This document shows, piece by piece, positions 32,011-39,048 of a DNA stretch of 39,048 nucleotides (position 1 is its first letter; each line of letters starts with the position of its first letter). The stretch lies in contig WQSG01000028.1 of NCBI GenBank assembly GCA_009788055.1, positions 1 to 39,048 of the forward strand. Direction: 5' to 3'. This DNA comes from Defluviitaleaceae bacterium. GTDB taxonomy: Bacteria; Bacillota; Clostridia; Lachnospirales; WQUN01. Both the position numbers and the translations under genes were made by a program. Below the pieces are notes generated by a model. That model had not been told where the DNA came from, made no database searches, and was given only the letters and a program-made list of their open reading frames with translations.

Positions 32011-32166
32011 AAGTTCTCGGGGCTTTGCCCCGAACCCCACGAACTTTTTTGAAAAAAAGTTCGACAAAAAACTTTAACCGAAACCGCGCGAATGCGCGGT
32101 TTCAAGATAGGGGTCAAGGGGACAATGTCCCCTTGCAGGGGGAGCGGGGGACGGAGTCCCCCGCGG
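32011..32166 (+). repeat. Modular palindromic repeat element, copy 6 (full length)
   Basis: After gttaagttctc the copy has CGGGGC-ttt-GCCCCG (32018-32032), an 11-bp stem with GA centre (32040-32063), GAAACCGCGC with GAAT loop (32080-32103), AAGGGGACA/TGTCCCCTT (32116-32134), and GCGGGGGAC/GTCCCCCGC with gga loop (32144-32164). Together they span the whole ispD-rnhA spacer and end 3 bases from the ispD stop. Confidence 0.88.
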
Positions 32167-32168
32167 TC

Positions 32169-32846
32169 TTACTCTTTATACTCCAGCAATGCCCGAGCGA
32201 TAATTAAATCTGTTGGGGTTGTGATTTTGATGTTTGACGGGCTTGAGGGGACTACGTGAACGGAAATGCCGATGCGTTCGGCTAACGCGCTGTCGTCTGT
32301 GGCGGTGGAGAGTGTGTCGTCGGCGTGGGCGGCGGCATAGGCTTGCATGATGGTGCTGTATGTAAAACCCTGTGGCGTTTGCGCTTGCCAAAGGGTGCTT
32401 CTGTCGGGGGTTGCGGTGATTATGCCGCCCGTTACTTGTTTTATTGTGTCTGTCACGGGCGAACAGGCGACTGCCGCGCCGTGTTCTAACGCGGCTTGCG
32501 CCACGGCTGTGATTATTTCGTGGGTCACGAAAGGGCGGATACCATCGTGGATAAGCACAACGTCCGTGGCAGGCGAAATTGCTTGCAATGCAGAAAAAAC
32601 ACTTTGCGCACGGGTTTCCCCGCCTTGCACAATGTGTTTTAACTTGCCGATTTTGTAGCTTTCCAATTCGCAGAAATAGCTTTCGTGAGCGGCAACGGCG
32701 ATTTCATTTACATTCGGGTGCGAATCGAAAACAGCAAGCGTACGTTTCAAAATAGGCTCGCCGCCCAATTGCAAAAACTGTTTCGGCACTTCGCCGCCAA
32801 AACGCAAACCCGCTCCGCCCGCAGGGATTACAACAGATATTTTCAC
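32169..32846 (-). CDS. ispD: 2-C-methyl-D-erythritol 4-phosphate cytidylyltransferase
   Basis: This 225-residue enzyme of the MEP isoprenoid pathway joins CTP to methylerythritol phosphate. The CTP-binding loop is VVIPAGGAGLRFGGEVPKQF. Other hallmarks are LIHDGIRPFV, TPQGF, and TDDSALAERIG. Length is normal. The start is GTG 32846, with aggag upstream in tgtaggagtttcat. It begins 20 bases after the stop of the giant surface protein, so it may be co-transcribed with it, an odd pairing. No ispF is beside it. Confidence 0.95.
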   Translation of the reverse strand: MKISVVIPAGGAGLRFGGEVPKQFLQLGGEPILKRTLAVFDSHPNVNEIAVAAHESYFCELESYKIGKLKHIVQGGETRAQSVFSALQAISPATDVVLIHDGIRPFVTHEIITAVAQAALEHGAAVACSPVTDTIKQVTGGIITATPDRSTLWQAQTPQGFTYSTIMQAYAAAHADDTLSTATDDSALAERIGISVHVVPSSPSNIKITTPTDLIIARALLEYKE

Positions 32847-32866
32847 ATGAAACTCCTACAAAATTA

Positions 32867-35800
32867 TTATTCGCATTTCACACAGCCGCCCTCGTTGCAG
32901 AGGTGCGTGACGTTTCCGACAAGGGCTTGGGAAAGGCGGAGTAGGTCTAGGACGTCGATGTCGCCGTCGCAGTTTATGTCGGCGGCGCGCAGGTCGATGT
33001 TTACTATGTGGCGAACTATGTGGCGGGCAAGGAGGGTTGCGTCTGCGGAGGTTACGCGTCCGTCGCCGTTAAGGTCGCCGATTCGGGCGTGGCGCACGTT
33101 TACGCCGCCGTTTATTATGCGGAAGGGGATTTCGTCACCATGTGTGTTTTCGGGGAGTTCTTCCGTGCCGAATGCGTTTTTAAATGCGGCGGTTACGGGC
33201 AGAATTTCGTGGAGTTCCGCATTTGGGTCTACGTCGAATGTGAGGGTTAGAATGGCCTCGTTTCCTGTGAAGTTGGTGAAGCCGTCATAGTCGCCCATCC
33301 AACCCGCGAAGAAGCCGTCTGAAATGGTTACGTCACCAAGTTGCCCGCGGTAAATGCTTTCCACGCCGCTGTAGGTTTGTATGTTTGTAAGCGTGAGTTC
33401 GGCGGGGAAGTTGACAGCCAGTGCCATGGAGGAAAAGCCGGGGTTGTCGGAAAGGCGAATTTGCACCGTTACATCTTCGTCGCCCGGGCTTGCAAATGCC
33501 GTTGAAACCGTAAGCGTAGGCTCTGTGATTACCACGGTTACGTGGCGCGAAGCGGCGGGGTTTATGCCGTTGGCTGCGGTTAAAATGAAGGTGAAGCGTC
33601 CCGCTTGTGTTGGCGTGCCGTGTAGCAAGCCCTGCGCCGTAAGCGATAAACCGGGCGGAAGTGAACCCGTGCGCGTCCATGTTGGCGCGGGGAAGCCGCT
33701 TGCGACAAATTGGAAGCCCTTGCCGTCTATGCCGTAGGTTATGCCCAGTGTGCCTGCGGGTGCGTTGGAGGACGTGATTCGCGGCGCGGCGGGTTCGGGG
33801 TCGATGGGGTCTACAGGGTCGGGAAGTTCCAGTTCCGTAATGGTTAGCGTAAAGCTTTGGATTGCGTCGGTTGCAGTGCCGTTTGTTGCGATTATTGTGA
33901 ATTCGTGTTCGCCTATTGCTGTCGCACCCGCAATGTTTATTACGCCGCTTGTTGGGTTGATGGTAACGCCTTGCGGCGCGAAATCCAGCGCGAATGTCGG
34001 TGCGGGGAAGCCTGTTGCTTCCACTTGGAAGGTTTCAAAAATGCCGAACATTCCGCTGTGGTTGTTTTCGGATGTGATTGCGGGGCTTTCTGTTGCGGCT
34101 ATGTCGAGGGCTTCCAGCAGTTCCGCAATGAAGTCGGGGTTTTCCGCCATAAATGCAGGGTCGTTTTCGTATACATACCACATATCCGCCACGCGGATAC
34201 ACTCGGGCATGGCAACAATAACGGCGGCTTGCGCTTCAAGGCGAGTGCCTTCAAGGGCAAACGTAATGGTTGCCGAACCGGGAAGAAGTGCGTTCACTTC
34301 AAACGCGGCGTTGCCGTTTGCGTCCACGGTAACGATTGAGGTTTGAATTTCCGCAACAAACGGGTTATCCGAAACGGCGGTTATTGTTTTGCCTTCAACC
34401 GCCGCAATCGGGCCGACGGTTACGATTATTTCATCTGTCTCACCAAAGCCAACGCGCAGGTTTGTTGCGGTGATATATGTCGGCTCGGGGACGATTGTAA
34501 CGGTGGCGGTGTAATCAGCCGCCATTGTCACATCCGCGTAGCTTGCCACGTTTTCGCTGATGGAAACCGTTACTTCGCCTGCAAGTTCGGTAGCGGGAAC
34601 AAACCGCACAACGGAAGCAAAATCGCGTACGTTTTTCCTGTGTGCGGGGAAGCCGTCTTCCTGTATTTCGCCGTGCAGATAGTCTTTGCGAAGGAAGTTG
34701 CTTTCGCGGTTTAATAAGAGTATTTCGCCGTCAACCGCATCTCCGTTTTCCAAAGTCACGGTGAAATTTTCTGCAATAAGAGTTTCCTCGCACATGAATT
34801 TGTCAAAGGCGATTTCAATGCCCGTTGGGAAGCCGCTTACGCGTTCCACTTGCGGCTCGGCAAGGGAAACCATGCCGATGTGTACCTCCAAATGCTCGGG
34901 CGGCACGGGCATGAAAATACTTTGGGTAGGTTCAAAACCGTATTTTTCAAAACGTACTTGCCAATAGCCTTCGGGAACATACCACGCGTAATGGCCGATA
35001 GCGTTCGTAATTTGCGGGTTTAACTGGAAGTAATCTTCCGCGTTCCACGGTGTGTCAACGCCTTGCTTGAAAATTTCAGCGCGTACGCCTTGCAAACGAT
35101 TACTTAAAACCGCTTCATATACATAGCCAGACGGGTCGATGATAAAACGGTAACGCCCTTCAACCGTGTTGCGCATTACAACATAGCCGTCGATAACCAT
35201 GTATCTTGTTTCGCCGCCCTCTTCGTAGGTGTAAAAATAAAAGTGGTTCAGCGACCTGCCAACGGGGTAACGCCCTGCCGCGTTCACCGTGGCAATTATA
35301 ACTTCCGTGCCGCGTGAGTTTTCGTGTGCGAAAAAGACGAAGGTTCTTCCTACCGCTTCCTCGGTGACGTCAATATACCACTGTCCGTTGCCTTGCCCCG
35401 GATACAGTCTGAAACCTTGCACGAAATTTCGCGGCGCGCTGTTACGCGTAATTGCACCGCTGTTCGGCTCTTGGTTGGAGCGCAGAATATACGCATTTGT
35501 GGTAAGCCCCGGGCCTACAACGCTGTTTGGCATAAGCAAGCTGTTGCGGAAACGTTCGGGTTCGGGTTCGCTGCGTATTATATTTCGTATGATTGCGTTC
35601 ATGTCCACGTCGCGTACTTCTGTGTATTCTTCCGTAAACTGCGTTTTAACATTCCAGATAATTTCTGCCGTAACCCTGCCGTGGCCATATAATCTGTTGT
35701 GTTGGTAGTTTGCCATCACAGGGGCTCTGTCTACAAAAATCCACCTGTCGCCGCTTGCGTTTGCGGGGTGCATTGGGAAAGTTACGCCATTGTCAAAAAT

Positions 35801-38800
35801 TAAATTTACTTCGGAAATGGAACGGTCGGCGGGAACGTCAATGTCAACTGCGAAAGTAATAGGTTGCCGCGTGAAGTACGTTAGCACACCAATTGTACCG
35901 TCGGGGCGCACAAGATTTGTTGCCGTCCATCGGCTGTACGCATAGAACCCTGTAACGCCGAACGCATCGTAAAACGGGTCGTAAAATTCCACCCTGCGCG
36001 TTGACGCAAGAATTTCGCCGCCGCTTACTGCCGAAACCGTAATATCGTAAAAATCGGGGCGTCCAAGTTCAACGGTTGTGCTGAACGCGCTGTTTGCACC
36101 AACATTTACCGTGCGCAAATATTCGTTATCCAAGTACACCCGTAGCTGTGAAATATCGTCTTCCACCACGCGCCCCGACACATTCACATTTCTAACGCCT
36201 GTTCTTGCGGGAACGTGAAATGTGAAAGGTACTCCGCCGCTTAATTGCCGCAGAGTAAAATGATGCGCGGGCTGTGCAAGATTAATCACGTGGCTTGCTA
36301 TTGGAACTGACTGCGAGGTAAGCAACTGCGCACTTGCATGGAAGCTGTTTACTACCAAGTCGCGGATAGCGGCTTCCGGTGCGGCGAAGCGGCCTATCAA
36401 GTCGCCTGTGTCTGCGCGGCGTGTTCCGCTTGTTGCTGTACGTGCCGTGATGTCGCCAAACACAAATGTATTGTGAATAATCGGCCTTATGCCACTGCCC
36501 ATTATTTGCCCTGTAAGCCCACCCGCGTGTGCAAAAGCGGTAGTGCCTGCGAGTGCCGTATTGTTTATGGCGGTTACATTGCCAAGGGCGTAGCTGTCTT
36601 CGATTGAAACAACGATAGTTGTGGGCGTACCGATTACGCCGAAAAATCCGCCTGCATTAACGTTGCTGTTTGCAACATTTGCGTCAAAAGTTGCCGTGAT
36701 ATCAACATTGGTGTAGCTGTCACGTATTTCCGCACGACCCTGCGCGAGGTTTCCCACAAAGCCGCCCACATTAAGGTTGTGAGTGCCGCTTGCCACCGTG
36801 TCGTGGAGTACGTTTATATCTCCCGTTACAAAACTGTTTTCGATTATTACCGCAACGGCGGCGTTGGGCACGTGCCCCAAAAAGCCGCCCACATTAAGCA
36901 CGGCTGTACCGCCCGAATATATATTCACCTCACCAAGGTTGAGTCCTAAGTTGCGAATTACCGCAGGATTGCCTACAACAGTTGTTGTTTCTCCAAACAA
37001 TCCAAAGTTAGAGCCTGTAATCTGTCCCTCGAAAAACAAATTGTTAATACTGAAACCTTGCCCGTCCAGCGTTCCCCTGAAGCTTGGTATCGGCGTCCAC
37101 GGAAGGGTGAGGTGTATGTCGGTTGTTAAAACGTAATAATTTTGTGAATTTGCGGCTATTGCCCGCAACTGTCCTTCGGTTGAAATTGGACGCGCATTTT
37201 CGGGGATGTCATTGTCAATGGGCGCGATAAATCTGTCGCCTGTCGGCAATGTGTGGGTTGAAAAAATTACGCTTCCCGTATTTTGAAATTCCAAATCGTC
37301 CAAACTTACGGAAACGGTAATTTGATATTCCCCTGCCGTGCCAAGGTCTACGGTTGTGCGGAAATTATGGTTGCTGTAAACATTCACCATGCCGATAGAC
37401 GAACCATCCAGCAAAACATTCACGGACGAAATCTCCGCGCCCGCGTACACACTGCCGATTATCTCAATTTCTTGTGCGCGTGTTGTGGCGGGAATTTCAA
37501 CATCCAGCGGGCTTAGCAATCTTACTCTGCGTGTAAGCGGAAAGCACTCCCCGTTTAGCGTCGCGACAAATGTAATTTCGCTTACACCATGGGCATTAAG
37601 TCTAATCGGCGTTTCAAAAGTGCCGCCCGCTTCAACGGAAACATTGCGCACAAACACGCCGTTTTGGTACAGCGCGAGTGATTGTATTTCCGCAACGTGT
37701 GTGTCGTACACGCGCCCGTTGATTGCAATATCCAATCCCCGTGCGGTAGAAATATGCGCGAAAGAGAAAAGCCCTGCCGCACCAAACAAACGTAACAATG
37801 TATCCGCTTGCGCAACTTCGGCGCGGCGGGTTACGATGTTCGCGGTAAATTCCATCGCGGGGCAACGGAACGTATTGCTTAAGGTAGGCGCGATACTCGG
37901 AAGCCCGATTAAATCGGAGGCGCGTACATTTGTTTGCGGTATCGAAGGGTATGCCGCCAGAGCTGTAATATTGCCCGCCACAAAGCTGTCTGAAATAGTT
38001 GCGCGGGCGGCAGAGCCTTTCTGGCCTATAAATCGACCCGCAGATATAGAAGGTGAGCCTTGGTTTCGCATGGTTACTGCCGAAATTTCGCCGACAGAAA
38101 AACTGTTTTCGATAGTGGTTGTGCCATTACTCGGGCTTGCAACCATGCCGCCCACATGAATGGTTGAAGGAACGCCTGTTATACATATATCACCCGCTGT
38201 GTAGCTGTTTCGTATGGTAATATCGGGCGAGCCGGAAATATTACCAACAAAACCGCCAATGTTTGCAACCATAACGGCAGGCGCAGTAACCGCCGTTATA
38301 TTTCCGGAAATATAACTGTTTTCGATTATCGTAGTACCGCTTACATGGCCAAAGAATCCGCCAAACGATACCGTATTACCCGAACCGAGATTTAAATCAA
38401 GATTGATACCGCCTTCCGCAAAGTTTAGTCCTAAGTTCCGAATTGTTACGGGTCTGTTAGGGCCTACGGTTGTTGGTACAGAACCCACAAAGGCTATGCT
38501 GTTTCCATGGCTAGCCGAAAAAAACACGTTGTAAACACTAAAGCCTTGCCCGTCCAAAGTTCCGCGGAAAGTAGCAAGTGGCGTCCATGGCTGTGTCAAA
38601 TGGATATCATTTGCCAAATAATAATATATGCCCTGTGTGTTTGAAATCGCCCTAAGCTGTTCTTCCGTTTCAATGCGAACCGCGTCATCGGGGATATTTC
38701 TGTCAACAGGTGCGAGAAAAATGCCGTTGCCTGTAGGCAAGTTAAGCGCGGACGGGCTTGCTGTGCTTGCCGCTAATGCCGTCATTGGTGCAACCGCCGC

Positions 38801-38926
38801 GTGTGCGTAATTTTCGCATACGACAAATTCAAGCGGTGCGACCGCCGTCGTCGGCATCGTGCCGATAATTAGCACAAACGCCAGCATAAACGCCAGCGTT
38901 TTTTTGAATGTTCTAATGTTTTTCAT
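32867..38926 (-). CDS. Giant secreted surface protein: GLUG repeats, Ig-like domains, cohesin and dockerin
   Basis: This 2019-residue exported protein has a signal peptide (1 to about 30). Two related blocks (about 66-540 and 560-985) each begin with IPxxAxxIxTExQLRAI and DGQGF, and contain GLUG-type beta repeats (GGFxGxV... IENSYxxGxI). Next are a CarboxypepD_reg/Cna-B-like domain (about 1265-1360), SbsA-like and Big-like Ig domains, and two He_PIG-type domains. A cohesin-like domain follows (about 1800-1945, ASPGDEDVTVQIRL). A type I dockerin (from about 1948) has two EF-hand loops, DLNGDGRVTSAD and DINCDGDIDVLD. A short cysteine tail ends the protein. ATG 38926 fits the ggggggaa site better than ATG 38932 or the earlier in-frame ATG 38992. 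It is probably a surface or cellulosome-like adhesin or scaffold. Confidence 0.85.
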   Translation of the reverse strand: MKNIRTFKKTLAFMLAFVLIIGTMPTTAVAPLEFVVCENYAHAAVAPMTALAASTASPSALNLPTGNGIFLAPVDRNIPDDAVRIETEEQLRAISNTQGIYYYLANDIHLTQPWTPLATFRGTLDGQGFSVYNVFFSASHGNSIAFVGSVPTTVGPNRPVTIRNLGLNFAEGGINLDLNLGSGNTVSFGGFFGHVSGTTIIENSYISGNITAVTAPAVMVANIGGFVGNISGSPDITIRNSYTAGDICITGVPSTIHVGGMVASPSNGTTTIENSFSVGEISAVTMRNQGSPSISAGRFIGQKGSAARATISDSFVAGNITALAAYPSIPQTNVRASDLIGLPSIAPTLSNTFRCPAMEFTANIVTRRAEVAQADTLLRLFGAAGLFSFAHISTARGLDIAINGRVYDTHVAEIQSLALYQNGVFVRNVSVEAGGTFETPIRLNAHGVSEITFVATLNGECFPLTRRVRLLSPLDVEIPATTRAQEIEIIGSVYAGAEISSVNVLLDGSSIGMVNVYSNHNFRTTVDLGTAGEYQITVSVSLDDLEFQNTGSVIFSTHTLPTGDRFIAPIDNDIPENARPISTEGQLRAIAANSQNYYVLTTDIHLTLPWTPIPSFRGTLDGQGFSINNLFFEGQITGSNFGLFGETTTVVGNPAVIRNLGLNLGEVNIYSGGTAVLNVGGFLGHVPNAAVAVIIENSFVTGDINVLHDTVASGTHNLNVGGFVGNLAQGRAEIRDSYTNVDITATFDANVANSNVNAGGFFGVIGTPTTIVVSIEDSYALGNVTAINNTALAGTTAFAHAGGLTGQIMGSGIRPIIHNTFVFGDITARTATSGTRRADTGDLIGRFAAPEAAIRDLVVNSFHASAQLLTSQSVPIASHVINLAQPAHHFTLRQLSGGVPFTFHVPARTGVRNVNVSGRVVEDDISQLRVYLDNEYLRTVNVGANSAFSTTVELGRPDFYDITVSAVSGGEILASTRRVEFYDPFYDAFGVTGFYAYSRWTATNLVRPDGTIGVLTYFTRQPITFAVDIDVPADRSISEVNLIFDNGVTFPMHPANASGDRWIFVDRAPVMANYQHNRLYGHGRVTAEIIWNVKTQFTEEYTEVRDVDMNAIIRNIIRSEPEPERFRNSLLMPNSVVGPGLTTNAYILRSNQEPNSGAITRNSAPRNFVQGFRLYPGQGNGQWYIDVTEEAVGRTFVFFAHENSRGTEVIIATVNAAGRYPVGRSLNHFYFYTYEEGGETRYMVIDGYVVMRNTVEGRYRFIIDPSGYVYEAVLSNRLQGVRAEIFKQGVDTPWNAEDYFQLNPQITNAIGHYAWYVPEGYWQVRFEKYGFEPTQSIFMPVPPEHLEVHIGMVSLAEPQVERVSGFPTGIEIAFDKFMCEETLIAENFTVTLENGDAVDGEILLLNRESNFLRKDYLHGEIQEDGFPAHRKNVRDFASVVRFVPATELAGEVTVSISENVASYADVTMAADYTATVTIVPEPTYITATNLRVGFGETDEIIVTVGPIAAVEGKTITAVSDNPFVAEIQTSIVTVDANGNAAFEVNALLPGSATITFALEGTRLEAQAAVIVAMPECIRVADMWYVYENDPAFMAENPDFIAELLEALDIAATESPAITSENNHSGMFGIFETFQVEATGFPAPTFALDFAPQGVTINPTSGVINIAGATAIGEHEFTIIATNGTATDAIQSFTLTITELELPDPVDPIDPEPAAPRITSSNAPAGTLGITYGIDGKGFQFVASGFPAPTWTRTGSLPPGLSLTAQGLLHGTPTQAGRFTFILTAANGINPAASRHVTVVITEPTLTVSTAFASPGDEDVTVQIRLSDNPGFSSMALAVNFPAELTLTNIQTYSGVESIYRGQLGDVTISDGFFAGWMGDYDGFTNFTGNEAILTLTFDVDPNAELHEILPVTAAFKNAFGTEELPENTHGDEIPFRIINGGVNVRHARIGDLNGDGRVTSADATLLARHIVRHIVNIDLRAADINCDGDIDVLDLLRLSQALVGNVTHLCNEGGCVKCE

Positions 38927-39022
38927 GTCCATTCCCCCCGATTTTTTTATTAGACCTGTCCTGCAACCGTTCGCCGCCGCCTTTGCGGTCAAAATTCCGC
39001 AATTCTGCGTCGGTTGCTCCTA

Positions 39023-39041
39023 GCGAACGCTCCACGTTCGC
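39023..39041. repeat. Short inverted repeat near the right edge
   Basis: GCGAACG and CGTTCGC pair around a ctcca loop. It lies about 100 bases upstream of the giant surface-protein gene and continues to the window edge. It could be a terminator arm or regulatory dyad; there is too little flanking sequence to judge. Confidence 0.3.
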
Positions 39042-39048
39042 GTCGTCG

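Noticed and set aside
37389-38159. 256-codon plus-strand frame opposite the giant surface protein
   Set aside because: It is a shadow of the GLUG repeat coding sequence; low-complexity Ser/Thr/Ala composition mirrors the other strand.
36300-38500. Possible CRISPR or DNA repeat array
   Set aside because: The periodic similarity is protein-level GLUG repeats within one reading frame; there are no identical direct repeats with unique spacers.

Overview
The window looks like chromosome from an anaerobic, Gram-positive Clostridia-type bacterium. The basis is gene content and style: strong Shine-Dalgarno sites with ATG, GTG and TTG starts; a PP2C/PASTA-kinase/RsgA module; pyruvate formate-lyase with its activase; a YtrA-type GntR regulator with its ABC transporter; a YabE-like 3D-domain protein; a YibE/F protein; an M29 aminopeptidase; and a secreted protein with both cohesin and dockerin domains. 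I cannot assign genus or species. No rRNA, tRNA, CRISPR array, IS transposase or prophage was seen. Coding density is high: no stretch above 300 bases lacks a gene, and the longest spacers are 28736-29022, 5276-5535 and 8647-8896.

Layout, left to right. 1-323: the 3' part of an acetyltransferase gene with a palindromic repeat read through in frame. 505-5275: cell-wall genes, namely a DUF348/G5/3D-domain protein (+), then a small membrane protein and a glycosidase-like/amidase fusion (-). 5536-8646: a GntR-ABC ATPase-ABC permease operon (-) behind a clear promoter and operator dyad. 8897-10043: a toxin-first RelE-type toxin-antitoxin pair and a DUF4303-like protein (-). 10184-16910: a five-gene (+) operon of PilZ protein, HD-GYP response regulator, hybrid histidine kinase, duplicated carbohydrate-binding-like protein and DUF362 protein. 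16835-20075: pflA and pflB (-). 20189-21932: hicA, hicB and a YibE/F protein (+) in one overlapping unit. 22021-26546: PP2C phosphatase, PASTA kinase, RsgA and a lipoprotein (+). 26629-31560: an SDR oxidoreductase (-), an aminopeptidase (+) and a chemotaxis receptor (+). 31550-38926: rnhA, ispD and a 2019-residue cohesin/dockerin surface protein (-).

The most unusual signal is a family of modular palindromic repeats at 1-47, 1553-1730, 5426-5518, 17641-17822, 25356-25417 and 32011-32166. Each copy is a string of short perfect hairpins in a fixed order. Stem sequences differ between copies while pairing and loop identity are kept. Three copies are part of protein-coding sequence: one lies inside rsgA between the G4 and G5 motifs, one runs into the acetyltransferase ORF, and one supplies the last 16 or so codons and the stop of a membrane protein. 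This resembles, by analogy only, the Rickettsia palindromic elements that insert into genes.

The genes suggest a bacterium that senses its surroundings (chemotaxis receptor, multi-PAS kinase, c-di-GMP effector and phosphodiesterase), remodels its wall (3D protein, amidase, PASTA kinase), ferments pyruvate through formate, and displays large modular surface proteins. All functions are read from sequence motifs; no database search was possible.
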